A stretch of 64,000 nt of DNA from Blastomussa wellsi (lineage: Eukaryota; Cnidaria; Anthozoa; Scleractinia; Plerogyridae). Location of the stretch: positions 6,635,008-6,699,007 of the forward strand of contig OX393569.1 in NCBI GenBank assembly GCA_947652115.1, read 5' to 3'. Shown here in pieces: positions 21,201 through 27,644 of the stretch. Below the pieces are notes generated by a model. That model was not told the DNA's origin. It made no database searches and saw only the letters and a program-made list of their open reading frames with translations. Numbering within the stretch: position 1 is the first letter of the stretch; every line of letters starts with the position of its first letter. Position numbers and translations under genes: made by a program.

Positions 21201-22897
21201 CCTAACCCTATTTTGTGCAGTGCCCTTTGCCTCATTATTTTTCTGCTTCGCACGTTGTTCCAACCGGGTGTTAAAGTCTTCTACCCCTGCTTCCCAATAG
21301 GGCGCAGTGGTATTCCTAGTTTCGGTTTCTGTAATAATTGTTTTTTCTGGGAGCGGGTTATCGGCCCACCGCCCAACCCCCAACCTGGAGGACCAGGGGC
21401 TATTCTTTGTCTGGTCTCTACCCTTTGACCAATCCGGCATGGTTAGACCTGCCAGGGACCAAGTCCCCGCCGGCACAGCTCTCTGGGTCATCGAGACACA
21501 CAAGCTCCACCACCACGACAAGGTGATAGCCCAAGGAGGAGGTGTGGCCGACTAGGGCTCTTTAATTCGTCTTTTGGCACTTACAAAAATTGCGCTTCTC
21601 CCCTCACCCAACCTCCAGCAAGATAAGATAAGATCCATTTTGGGGGGTACATTTTTATCTTGTAAGAAACGTGAGGGGGGTCAAATTTTATTTATGACAC
21701 AGCGACGGAAGTCTTAAAAGTTTTACAACTGAGACGACCCTTGATACCTTTCAGAATGCAGGAAATGGCATCTTAGAGGCATACATTTGTAAACCCCCCT
21801 AGAGAATCGCGCTTTTTGCGCTCGTGCTCGCTCCCAAAACCTACCTACCTTGGTTGAAATCTCTAGCTCTGCAATTCAGAGATACCTCCGCCTCATTGGT
21901 TGGTCGCCATATTAAATGTGTACCCATGCCAGGGCTTTATCATGTACCACATTACGTACTATAACCTACCAGATTTCCTACAGACATATACAACTATAAA
22001 AAGAGAATGATCAATTTTATTCACGCACCAACAGCTAAACTCATTGTGGAAAATACAAACAATAAACGAGAGAAAAAGATAAACGAGATATTTAATAAAT
22101 AGGATAAAAATATGTATGTGTGACGAATGAAGCAAAGAACTTTGGATTATTTAAAGCATGGTCAGGAAGGGGTACATTTTTAAAATTAGAGTTGCGAAGG
22201 GGGATATAATTTTCTTAAGGAATTATTTTTTGGGGGTACCCCCCCCCCCCCCCCCTGGGACATGATAAACGATCGGTCCCTTTGCGTGCACGCGCATATT
22301 TTCGGTCTCAATGCATCAACAAATGCAAAACTTGGGAAATTGAAATAGTTACCAAATTGTCATTTGATTATTTGTCTGTATTTAATACTGGTTTTGTGTA
22401 TGCAAGAAAGTGCCATCATTTCCTTGTTTTACTTTTCTAAAGACCTGGAACTTGGAAAACTTGCTACCGGATTTGGCCTTCTGAAGTTGCCCATTATGCC
22501 AGAACTCAAGGATAAAACAGTGGACTTCGAACCGGTGGATGTAGATGTTGAAAAACTTTATTACAAGGACAAAAACAGAGAAAAGCAACGGAAGCGAAAG
22601 CTACAGGAACAGCAAGATTCCAACCAAGACGGTTCAATTCATATCAGCCCAAGGAAAAAGACATTCGGAAAGAATTCTGTCGCCTGGTCCAAGAACAAAG
22701 ATAGAAAGGTCAAAAGAGAAAAGCGAAAAGCTCGCAGGGAATACCTAAAGACTCAGCGCCACAAACATTCATTTGATAACAAGGAACTAGAGGACCTCGC
22801 TCGCGAAGCGCGCTTGGTTAAAAAGCTTAAAGCGGGAAAGATTAGCAAAGAACAGTTTGATTCGCAGTTAGGGCATGATAATGAAGAGTTAGTTTAA
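1031..22897 (+). CDS. DDX55: ATP-dependent RNA helicase DDX55 (Spb4 family), 5'-incomplete
   Basis: DEAD-box RNA helicase of the DDX55/Spb4 family, which acts in the nucleolus on pre-60S ribosome assembly (family knowledge). Seventeen exons, all phase-compatible: 1031-1055, 2582-2673, 4371-4433, 6036-6129, 6544-6599, 9240-9282, 10436-10540, 12017-12058, 12417-12473, 12942-13009, 14156-14245, 15446-15538, 16134-16180, 16753-16820, 19185-19264, 20826-20914, 22443-22897 (TAA). They encode about 521 residues, matching human DDX55 from about residue 76 of 600. Motifs seen: Ia TPTRELAK (2600-2623), Ib TPGR (6055-6066), II DEAD (6559-6570), III SAT (10445-10453), IHGKMKSKR in exon 11, [10 protein letters not shown] (15462-15488), [10 protein letters not shown] (16144-16167). 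The C-terminal extension contains [16 protein letters not shown] and a Lys/Arg-rich tail. The first exons, including the Walker A motif, lie before the window. Introns are GT-AG and loaded with repeats. Exon edges come from splice signals and homology recalled by eye, without transcript support. Confidence 0.93.
1272..1758 (-). repeat. ~490-bp interspersed repeat, copy A (inverted relative to copy B)
   Basis: Nearly identical over its whole length, in reverse orientation, to 13071-13558. Copy limits are sharp: 'aatgtggctaaatatcattt' at one end and 'tagcgatgagtttaatt' at the other. No clear terminal inverted repeat is visible. Both copies carry a long open frame (1538-1753 here) starting [11 protein letters not shown], but this is shared repeat sequence, not a recognised protein. 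Both also contain a perfect-looking donor motif, ATAG|GTAAGTAT. Confidence 0.75.
2674..3985. other. DDX55 intron sequence, mostly unrecognised
   Basis: Part of the 2.67-4.37 kb intron. I see no gene. A G-rich run near 3226-3240 and a stretch around 3240-3370 resemble, inverted, the sequence at 34500-34625 (both contain 'ttgggcaa' and a 'cactcacccag'-type block), so it is probably old interspersed repeat. Confidence 0.3.
3989..4164. repeat. Foldback element with ~65-bp arms
   Basis: The left arm (aagaaatagaaaacatgtac, then 'gtttctatcgagttatagaaacac') is repeated inverted at the right end, finishing 'gtgttttctatttctttt'. The 'TATCGAGTTATAGAAACAC' core appears a third time at 4277-4300, beside a partial end (gttttctact) near 4340. 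It is a MITE-like foldback without coding capacity. The open frame at 4023-4244 is only its translation. Confidence 0.7.
4950..5545. repeat. CCCTA-rich low-complexity tract
   Basis: A pyrimidine-rich stretch of degenerate 'ccctac' / 'cctaccctacc' words, broken around 5245-5465 by ordinary sequence with a short poly-A. The open frame at 5000-5224 (repeating [10 protein letters not shown]) is an artefact of the repeat. Confidence 0.8.
5608..5813. repeat. Foldback element, ~206 bp
   Basis: The left end 'gatcatgtagtttgat' and right end 'atcaaactacatgatc' are exact reverse complements. Pairing continues inward through 'gggtgaggg'/'ccctcaccc' and 'gtcggtg..agtgactgac'/'gtcagtcactgtcaccgac'. There is no coding capacity. 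It sits in a DDX55 intron, 220 bp before the exon at 6036. Confidence 0.75.
6255..6545 (-). mobile_element. tRNA-derived SINE, family 1, diverged copy
   Basis: Reverse-orientation relative of the SINE at 205-482. It shares 'gtatttctactccccctgaatg' (split in this copy), the 'cagggtt'-like centre, and 'tcttgtccaagaacacaac'. The tRNA-like end is heavily decayed. It ends within a few bases of the DDX55 acceptor at 6542-6543, so repeat sequence abuts the exon. Confidence 0.5.
6600..7547. other. DDX55 intron; decayed SINE piece, otherwise unrecognised
   Basis: No exon seen. Two tandem 'ctcccccatgtatgggatgggg' style units at 7220-7290 resemble the 3' half of SINE family 1 in reverse. The frame at 7103-7441 covers these repeats and is not considered coding. 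Confidence 0.35.
7548..8437. repeat. 25-bp minisatellite, about 35 copies
   Basis: Exact 25-bp period: 'ccgtgctaac' recurs at 7621, 7646, 7671 and onward. The consensus is AAGCAAACCTAACCGTGCTA plus five bases, AAC then a variable pair, then C. The variable pair is CC, CA, CG or TG; a few units read CACC for CACA. One unit (about 8371) has ccatg for ccgtg. The sequence just after the array (8438-8500, 'gcatgggatgcttgtccatc') resembles SINE family 1 reversed, so the array may have expanded inside or beside a SINE. Confidence 0.95.
10169..10345 (+). mobile_element. tRNA-derived SINE, family 2, copy 1
   Basis: It has a tRNA-like head: GGCTTCA at 10190 pairs with TGAAGCC near 10255 as a 7-bp acceptor stem. 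It carries the A box TAGCTCAGTTGGTAG and B box GGTTTGAATCC. A 'cctga..tcagg' hairpin and the body 'ttggaaattcactgcgatga' follow. The same arrangement is at 16572-16735, including the 5' flank 'gacctcgctcc', so this is a dispersed element. The anticodon arm is poor, so I do not call a functional tRNA gene. Confidence 0.65.
11108..11258. repeat. Foldback element, ~151 bp
   Basis: The left 'gatatatcaaacactcgaga', followed by 'catgcagtgtttcat', is mirrored at the right end by 'atgaaacactgtctctcatg', then 'cttgatatat'. An inner pair ('ggctatccaaac'/'gtttggatatcc') extends the stem. The 137-codon frame at 11129-11542 runs through it and is not a gene. Confidence 0.65.
11496..11883 (+). mobile_element. 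MITE family B (TTAAAGGGACACTG ends), copy 1
   Basis: Terminal inverted repeats: TTAAAGGGACACTGACAC at the left and gtgacagtgctcctttaa at the right. The interior carries 'ggaaacccaaaaataatgg', 'ggatggaagtggattt' and a T-rich 'ggcagttttttcaaattct'. The same order is found in reverse at 18565-18952. No coding capacity. Confidence 0.65.
12582..12905 (+). mobile_element. tRNA-derived SINE, family 1, copy with doubled tail
   Basis: tRNA-like head with 'gctgatggttagtgcactgg' as the A-box region and B box GGTTCGAGCCC, then the shared body (cttggcaagatactttaa, cataaatgaaacc, aaccctgc). The 3' tail motif 'agctcc(a/g)gcctgatgggc' occurs twice, near 12828 and 12877, so the tail is duplicated. It ends about 36 bp before the DDX55 exon at 12942. 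Confidence 0.75.
13071..13558 (+). repeat. ~490-bp interspersed repeat, copy B
   Basis: Forward copy of the repeat at 1272-1758, estimated by eye at over 90% identity, lying 60 bp downstream of a DDX55 exon. Its open frame (13075-13290, [16 protein letters not shown]...) is conserved between the copies but resembles no family I know. It includes a strong splice-donor-like ATAG|GTAAGTATCT at about 13374-13385. Confidence 0.75.
13586..13838. repeat. Foldback family F1, partial copy
   Basis: Shares its centre and one full arm with the foldback at 54363-54782: 'attattccacgagcacgcgt', 'tatccaaca..cgagtggaataattg', 'acgcgtacacgtac', and the end 'aatataccatagctagtttt'. Here the left arm is cut short just after the 490-bp repeat. 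Confidence 0.65.
13876..14105. repeat. Degenerate G-rich tandem repeat (gggcgacgtgacttggtagg)
   Basis: Imperfect units of about 20-25 bp built from 'ggggcgacgtgacttgg' and 'agggagcaaagggacttgg'. It ends 50 bp before the DDX55 exon at 14156, leaving only a short normal stretch for branch point and acceptor. Confidence 0.75.
14421..14856. mobile_element. MITE with ~60-bp terminal inverted repeats
   Basis: Left end TTAAGGTTACTTCCCACCTT and right end 'gaaagtggaaagtaacctta' plus a are near-perfect inverted repeats. They continue inward to 'gaaaaaattcgtatgcgcgc'/'gcgcgcgtacgaattttttt'. The ends suggest a TTAA-type target. The interior is not coding. Confidence 0.75.
15119..15376. mobile_element. 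Inverted-repeat element (TTAAGTGTCGAAAGTAATTA ends), copy 1
   Basis: Starts 'ttaagtgtcgaaagtaatta' and ends 'taattactttggttttgctt', then 'ttacggcactcaa'; these are imperfect inverted termini. The same opening, 'tgagtgtcgaaagtaac', is at 63952-64000, where the window cuts a second copy. The element ends 70 bp before the DDX55 motif V exon. Confidence 0.6.
16572..16735 (+). mobile_element. tRNA-derived SINE, family 2, copy 2
   Basis: Second copy of the element at 10169-10345 with a better preserved head: GGGCTTCATAGCTCA as A-box region, B box 'GCTTCGAACCC', a closing GTTGAAGCC, then 'cctgatttgttcagg'. It lies 18 bp before the DDX55 exon at 16753. Confidence 0.65.
17034..17153. repeat. Hairpin element, 35-bp arms
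   Basis: 'ctacgag..cttgcgcgcaggg' then 'aatcatggtagttg' is mirrored by 'caactaccatgatt', 'ccttgcgcgaaattctcgtag'. The loop holds a second small inverted motif (gcgccaagtctcg). No coding content. Confidence 0.7.
17543..17730 (+). mobile_element. MITE family A (AAAGGAGCTACGTCACGA ends), truncated copy
   Basis: Begins 'ttaaaggagctgtcattgtt'. It carries the shared internal order 'tttttcaaaatggcc', 'ccatcctcagccatcct', 'cactcctttggtgtttt' and 'cacattttaaggg', matching 40789-40978 forward and 18332-18541 and 54971-55211 in reverse. The right terminal repeat is missing. Confidence 0.6.
17787..18282. repeat. (ATT)n microsatellites with LINE-type 3' tails
   Basis: Three ATT/TTA tracts (about 17787-17890, 17965-18010, 18200-18282). 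The first follows 'tttaaataaagttgtcatt' and the third follows 'gataattgaataaagtgatt'. Such tails typically mark the 3' ends of CR1/L2-type LINEs, so these tracts may be two LINE termini. The Leu/Ile-only frame at 17782-18027 is spurious. Confidence 0.8.
18332..18541 (-). mobile_element. MITE family A, copy 2
   Basis: Ends 'tttaaaggagccacggcac' and 'atgaggtagctccttaaa' are inverted repeats of each other. The interior matches family A in reverse ('ccaaagaggtgaaactaaacc', 'gacggattgcaaatgacga'). Confidence 0.6.
18565..18952 (-). mobile_element. MITE family B, copy 2
   Basis: Reverse copy of 11496-11883. It ends 'ggcgtgacaatgcccctttaa' and shares 'aaccattatttttggttttcc', 'caatccacttccatcc' and 'agcaaaccata'. 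No coding capacity. Confidence 0.55.
19503..19669. mobile_element. MITE with TTTAGCCTGCGAACAG ends
   Basis: Left TTTAGCCTGCGAACAG and right 'ccttttcgcaggctaaa' are terminal inverted repeats. The centre has a further inverted segment ('gcgagtgaagcgagcagagc' against 'gttcggctcgcttagctcgc'). It is short, non-coding and intronic. Confidence 0.7.
19697..20748. mobile_element. Possible ~1.05-kb non-autonomous element with internal CGCCTAAAGT tandem repeats
   Basis: 'gccggcttaggcctactctg' then 'ggacattaagtc' at the left is answered by 'gacttaaggtcccagagtag', 'gcctccggc' at the right: an inverted pair of about 30 bp. Just inside the right end (20570-20720) is a run of degenerate 10-bp units (cgcctaaagt / cgccttaagt). 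The interior is otherwise AT-rich, with no recognised gene. The boundaries are inference. Confidence 0.5.
21087..21556 (-). mobile_element. Repeat with decayed LINE-like C-terminal coding remnant
   Basis: Flanked by two 'ggtgtggccgactag' units (21124 and 21541). The minus-strand frame 21165-21521 ends with [16 protein letters not shown], resembling the last residues of some LINE reverse transcriptases (WxxLVxALCS). The rest of the frame is not recognisable. The call rests on this short similarity. Confidence 0.3.
21557..22363. other. DDX55 last-intron sequence, unrecognised
   Basis: No exon or well-defined repeat seen. There are G-rich and C-rich runs (e.g. poly-C at 22238-22255) and fragments of 'gggggtacatttt' style repeats. 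Confidence 0.3.
22443..22897 (+). CDS. DDX55: DDX55 terminal exon (C-terminal extension and basic tail)
   Basis: The largest DDX55 exon, 150 codons plus stop. It is entered in phase 1: g from 20914 plus ac at 22443 gives Asp. It opens with [17 protein letters not shown], the conserved DDX55/Spb4 C-terminal domain, then [20 protein letters not shown] and a strongly basic, coiled-coil-prone region ([18 protein letters not shown]). It ends in [23 protein letters not shown], parallel to the human KLKKGKITEEEFEKGL stretch. An upstream in-frame ATG at 22364 lies in the intron before the acceptor and is not the start. Confidence 0.93.
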
Positions 22898-23130
22898 GAA
22901 TTGTATGAATTTTTCAGTATTTTAAGCAGATTCACTTACCTTTGAGTATTTTCTTGATTTAGACTGTAACAATTTCTCTCTAGAAACCTTTAGATTCTAA
23001 GTGGCGCGCGTGAACCAGTGTCATTTCAGCGGGAAAACCGGGGATAGCCATCGTTATTTCACTGCGAGTTCAAACGAGAATGTCGTTGTGGCGAAAACAA
23101 GTTATCGAAATGTTAGTAGCATTCAATTTG

Positions 23131-23313
23131 GCCTGCATAGCCGGCGGGATTGGAGGTTGCGAGCTATTCAGAATTCGCGGGCGACGCCCGCCAGGTCAAG
23201 CGGCGAAGCCATTTCAACTCGACTCCTAACCAATCCCCCATGGCTTTGCCGCTCCAAGGACGGCCTCCCCTAAAACAACAGCACTTTGCCGCGAATCCCG
23301 CCAGCTGCGCAGG
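23131..23313. mobile_element. MITE with GCCTGC...GGCGGGATT ends
   Basis: Left 'gcctgcatagccggcgggat' plus t is matched in reverse by right 'cgaatcccgccagctgcgca' plus ggct. GC-rich, unlike its surroundings. The frame 23001-23273 spans it and is not considered a gene. It lies about 235 bp past the DDX55 stop. Confidence 0.6.
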
Positions 23314-23446
23314 CTACATTAAATTGTGATCGGAAAGGGGCTTAACTCTCTTGATCGTCTCTCTTCAATTAAAAAACCATGCTAACTGAAACCGTGCTAA
23401 CTTTGCTACTGGAAAAATTATGGCATCTATTTTCCTAGTAAACTCT

Positions 23447-23812
23447 TTAAAGGTCAGTTCACAAACACGACATAAGCATAGGCACAAACATAAGTATAGC
23501 ATAAGGATGTTCACACTTGTAACCTAAACATAGAGAAAGATGAGAAACGCTTGCTATGCCGGGACCGGGAAGAGTGGGACGAGTTTGTATGTTCAATCGC
23601 ACTTCCGCTGACGTCGTGTACTGCTGTTTCATAACACTTACGCTTATGCCTATGTCAGCCGGTTCAAACTTGCGATAGCGCGACATAAGCATGAGAAAAG
23701 GAAAATGTTTCCATTTTCTTGTACTTATGCTAATGCGTATGTTATTCCGGTTCACTTTACGCGTGCGTGTGCTTAAGTTTATGTCGTGTGCACGTGTTTG
23801 AACCAGCCTTAA
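23447..23812. mobile_element. MITE with TTAAAGGTCAGTTCACAAAC ends, ~366 bp
   Basis: Left 'ttaaaggtcagttcacaaac', 'acgacataagcat' and right 'ttatgtcgtgtgcacgtgtt', 'tgaaccagcctta' form imperfect inverted termini. Several 'cataagcata' words recur inside on both strands. The minus frame 23459-23755 is a by-product. Confidence 0.65.
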
Positions 23813-24200
23813 GTCAAATCTCGTCCTCGATGTTGCATCGTCCTTGATATCGCCTCGTCCTTGGATTTAAAGGTGTCTTCTCGCATCTTTCCACACAAAC
23901 TATTGGATACCGTGGATGATAATTAGCAAGCTTGTGTGTAGACTTCCATCTTGTAACGAAAACAAGACGCTCGCGCGCAGCCAAAGTTAACGGGAACTGC
24001 GCAACAACGCGCGCGTCTCGCGAGTAAACTTCGACTTGAGAAGAGGGCGGGAGCGGAAGGCCCTGTTCGATGGTAATGAAGCTCGCGTCGCATGAGTGAT
24101 AAAATTCGCGAGTACCGCGTGCGAATGTCTCTTGCCGCATTCCCACCACTGGATTACCGAAACAGAAGACTGTTTGCATAAAAATGGAGTTAATTTCTTA

Positions 24201-24382
24201 TAACTAAGAAACTATAAAGGAAACGTGCCAACAAATATTACTTAAAGCACCAAACGTTTCGGGCTGGGCCCTTCATCAGTGGTGTTTAAACGTTTAAACA
24301 CCACTGATAAAGGGCCCAGCCCGAAACGTTTTGTTCTTTAAGTAATATTTTTTGGCACTTTCCTTTATATTTTCTTAGTTAT
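24201..24382. repeat. Spacer-free ~180-bp palindrome
   Basis: 'aaacgtttcgggctgggccc' / 'ttcatcagtggtgttt' meets its own reverse complement at 'gtttaaacgtttaaac' (about 24284-24299). The arms extend outward to 'ctaagaaa..aaaggaaa' and 'tttccttta..tttcttag'. There is effectively no loop. The 'acgtttcgggctgggccctt' + 'catcag' wording resembles the terminal repeats of Penelope-like elements nearby. Confidence 0.8.
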
Positions 24383-24462
24383 TTGAACTATCCAAGTGCC
24401 ACGCAGTACTCTGAACTTTTGTTCATCACGGCTTAAATCGTAACGCAATTGCCAGTGGATGA

Positions 24463-24612
24463 CCTAAAATCACGTGGAGAAGGACAGTGGAAAGAGAGTG
24501 CAGACAAGAAAGGTGGACCAGCTGGGCTGAAGCCACGACTGCAGCAAAAGACAGGGCTGGTTGGAAAACGAAAGTTGCAGCCTTATGCGTCTCATGGCGC
24601 GGAGAGAACTAA
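24463..24612 (+). pseudogene. LINE reverse-transcriptase C-terminal fragment
   Basis: Open frame of 49 codons ending TAA at 24610-24612. It reads PKITWRRTVERECRQERW, then TSWAEATTAAKDRAGWKTK, VAALCVSWRGEN. The pattern TWRR-VE-E, ...W.EA...A.DR.GW....ALC followed by an acidic/polar end is the usual C-terminus of RTE/jockey-like LINE polymerases. There is nothing upstream in frame, so it is a 5'-truncated dead copy. Confidence 0.6.
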
Positions 24613-25450
24613 CTAACTAATTGCCAGTGGATAATGTTATCACAGATCGATTATACAAGTACCCTGCGAGTAGTTTCTTCGATCTTCCTAGAATTAAAGT
24701 CGGGAAGAAAGATTCTGCTCGCAGGGTATCACGCAAGGTGTGGGCTGTCTGTTTTAGTGAAGGGTCTAAAAAAATAAAGGTAGCTTTAACATTAGAATAG
24801 TCTAGTGATCACATTGAGTTGATTGAAAGCTGTCATCTAATGCACATTTTTGAGAATAAGTGAACAGTCGCGTGTAGTGTGTAATGCAAGTGTGAGCTCT
24901 TCACTTTTTGGTTTTGTGGACTTTATTTAATTACAAGGGATTTGAAGCCGTTATTAGTGAGAGTCGCTAAATACGGACGCACGATTGTAACGAGTTGTTT
25001 CTTGTTTTAAAACTCGTGTAAAATTGTGTACTTTCCTCTCTCACGCGAACTGACCGGCCTCCTTCGGATTCTCATTTAAAACGAGAGCAGGCTAAGTAGA
25101 GGTGGTAAGACTATAGAACGCATGATTAATTTGCCATTTAGTGCAAAAGTGTTTTGGATGTTTTTTTAGGTCGGTTTAAAGACAGTAGTTGTTCCTTATT
25201 TTTTAGATTATTATATTTAATGTTGATTCTGTTTATGAAAAACCAAATTCAAAGGGAAATTACAAGAAAATTATATTTCCTTTTGTTTTTTTTCAAAGAT
25301 ATCGCGTCAACACTTTTTCCAGATTTCCAACCTAAAAATCTCGAAAATTTGTGTGGCTACCCTTTTTCGTTTTGGATTTCAATAACCCTTGGTAAGATCT
25401 ACTTTTCTCGTATATTAAAGAAAGGCGTCGACACATCAGTCCCCCAACGC

Positions 25451-25697
25451 CACGAGAACCGCGCAAAATCAATCCCAAAACGCAAAGCGCACCCAGTACG
25501 ACCCGGGAGCGACGACTGGGGACGAGGCAGATCGGCAGAGAGAAAGGCAGAGACGACTAAACATGGCTGAGATCGAAAATGAGGTGAAGATGACAGAGGA
25601 AACACTGGAGAAAGCTGAATCAGTTCTGGAACGAAGCCCAATTGCTGAAATCATGCAACCCAACGAGTTTGTGAATCGAATATTTCAGGAGGAGGTT
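25451..25697 (+). pseudogene. Frameshifted upstream part of a TRIM-like coiled coil
   Basis: Three reading frames continue one protein. Up to 25562 the frame carries HENRAKSIPKRK...SAERKAETTK, coiled-coil-like. From the ATG at 25563 the next frame reads MAEIENEVKMTEETLEKAES then VLERSPIAEIMQPNEF, VNRIFQEEV. From about 25698 a third frame continues DQEDPADRDNGSF. Each switch is +1, as expected from one inserted base near 25562 (aaaCatg) and one G near 25699 (gttGGacc). No RING or B-box is found upstream, so the 5' part is missing. The reading as a decayed TRIM2/3/71-type gene is inference; an assembly error at either site is possible. Confidence 0.55.
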
Positions 25698-26937
25698 GGA
25701 CCAAGAAGACCCAGCCGATCGTGACAATGGAAGTTTTGCCGAGTTTGATTTCATGGAAAATCAAAAGCTGCTAGATGTTGTTAGCGCTGAAAAGACTAGT
25801 CAATTTCTGTCAAGTGTCGATGGAAAAGGAATCAGTGAAGCGACTGTTGGACTTAAAGCAGAGTTTTTTTTGACAACAAGAAATGCTGAAGGAGAACAAT
25901 GTTATACAGAGCGTGACCGCGTGACAGTGGAAATCAGAAATCAAGAAGGCCAAGACTGCGTGACGGACGTACGAGTCCAAGATAACAAAGATGGCACCTA
26001 CAAGATTAGTTATTTTGCGAAAGAAATCGGAAAATGTAACGCATCAGTGAAGGTAAATGAAGAGCATGTCCGTTGCAGCCCTTTTAACATTCAAGTGAAA
26101 CCCAGACAGTACAGACCTGTGTTATCTTTTGGACAACAAGGTTCGGCTGCTGGAATGCTCAACAGGCCTTGGGGAGTGGCAGTGAATGAACGTGATGAGA
26201 TTGCCGTGACTGAGTTATGGAATAATAGGGTTTCAATATTTAATAGTGATGGAACTTACTTAAGATCTTTTGGTACTGAGGGTACTAAACAGGGAGAATT
26301 TGTTTATCCTGCTGGTATAGCTTTTGATAAGAATGGCCACATTGCAGTGGCAGACAATCGTAACCACCGTGTCCAACTCTTTAGTGAGCAGGGTGAGTAT
26401 CTGAGTGAGTTTGGTGAGAAAGGAAATCTCGATCACCAGCTAATGCATCCACACGGCTTGTCTGTCAACTGCGATGGAAATATTATTGTCACAGATACAG
26501 ATAACAAATTAGTTAAGATCTTTTCTCCTAATGGCCAGCTTTTACAAAAAATTGGCACAGATGGTTCTTTTACCTTTCCAGTTCAGTGCGTTCAATATGA
26601 AAACTATCTTATAGTTTCAGACAGGGATGAAAATTGTATGAAACTGTTTAATAGTGATGGGAATTTTCTGTTCAAATTTGGAAAAAAGGGGAATGAGGAT
26701 GGTGAGTTTGTTCAACCTTGTTGTTTGTCAGTTAACAAGGCAGGACATCTGATGGTCTGTGATAGGTTGAATCACAGAGTGCAGGTGTTAGACCAGAGTG
26801 GAAAGTTTATAACAAAGTTTGGAATGAAAGGGAGCGGGATGGGAGAGTTTAATAAACCCATCTCTACAGCAGTTCTTAGTGATGGTAGGATAGTCGTGAC
26901 TGACACTGTTACTCATCGCATGCAGGTTTTTGAGTAG
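25696..26937 (+). CDS. Filamin-repeat + NHL-repeat protein (TRIM2/3/71-like C-terminal region)
   Basis: An uninterrupted frame of about 413 codons, TAG at 26935-26937. First comes a linker (FDFMENQKLLDVVSAEK), then a filamin/ABP280-type repeat (GLKAEFFLTT ... DNKDGTYKISYFAKEIGKC ... HVRCSPFNIQV, about residues 45-137). Six NHL-propeller repeats follow (PWGVAVNERDEIAVTE, PAGIAFDKNGHIAVADNRNH, PHGLSVNCDGNIIVTD, the YLIVSDRDE unit, CCLSVNKAGHLMVCDRLNH, ISTAVLSDGRIVVTD), ending at MQVFE. Filamin-NHL halves of TRIM proteins bind RNA or protein partners of the RING ligase. Here RING, B-boxes and most of the coiled coil are absent or frameshifted. The first in-frame ATG is 25753, which would give a 394-residue filamin-NHL protein; position 25696 is TTG. 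It could be an intronless truncated gene or a pseudogene whose 3' part is still intact. Confidence 0.75.
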   Translation: MDQEDPADRDNGSFAEFDFMENQKLLDVVSAEKTSQFLSSVDGKGISEATVGLKAEFFLTTRNAEGEQCYTERDRVTVEIRNQEGQDCVTDVRVQDNKDGTYKISYFAKEIGKCNASVKVNEEHVRCSPFNIQVKPRQYRPVLSFGQQGSAAGMLNRPWGVAVNERDEIAVTELWNNRVSIFNSDGTYLRSFGTEGTKQGEFVYPAGIAFDKNGHIAVADNRNHRVQLFSEQGEYLSEFGEKGNLDHQLMHPHGLSVNCDGNIIVTDTDNKLVKIFSPNGQLLQKIGTDGSFTFPVQCVQYENYLIVSDRDENCMKLFNSDGNFLFKFGKKGNEDGEFVQPCCLSVNKAGHLMVCDRLNHRVQVLDQSGKFITKFGMKGSGMGEFNKPISTAVLSDGRIVVTDTVTHRMQVFE

Positions 26938-27644
26938 AAAAAGCCACTCACCTGCGATGTAATATGAATCAATTCTCTCATGAATCAAATTTGTTTTCTG
27001 TTTTATATAGTTAGAAAATGTTTATTACAAACATTTCTCTTAATCCTTTACTAGCGACAATGTTAGTGAAAACGGAACAAGTTATAACTAAGATTTATTA
27101 AAATTGTTTGCCTTGTAAGACTTGGGTCTGGGTTGGTAAATGTATGTAAACAACTTCAACCATCAGTTATCGTGATTTGTCAATTAGTTGTACATTGTAG
27201 TGGAAAATCTGACTGAAGTGATTATTTACAATTTAAAGTCTTTTACAATTTTCAGGGTGCTCATTAAGTTTCAGAGTAGACGGCTAAGATAAATAAGTAG
27301 GTGGCTTGTGAAGCGAGTGGCACGAGCCTCTAGGGGGGTCTGGGGGCATTCATTATCATTGTCTTCATTATTTTCTCATGCAAGTGGACTTCAGTTTCAC
27401 TAATTAGGAAGCTTATCACAGAAAAGTAGGTGGCTCAAAATTCAAAGTAGCCGTTTTTTTAGCCGGCTGCCGGCACTTAATGAGAACCCTGAATTTTATA
27501 TCTCCTTTTAATGAAAAGTAGTCAGATTTTGTTTCCTTCTAGTTGATACTATAATCAAATTTGTAAAGGTTAAAAAGATAATGATATTAATTAAGGAGTT
27601 ATCGTTTGTCTCACAATGTAGTCACTTGTGATGTGGACCGCGAC
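26938..27644. other. Intergenic spacer after the NHL gene
   Basis: AT-rich, no gene seen. At 27295-27490 is repeat-like sequence ('aagtaggtggct' twice, 'agccggctgccggcac'), related in wording to 34340-34490 and 43860-44100. No strong poly-A signal was identified near the stop. Confidence 0.35.
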
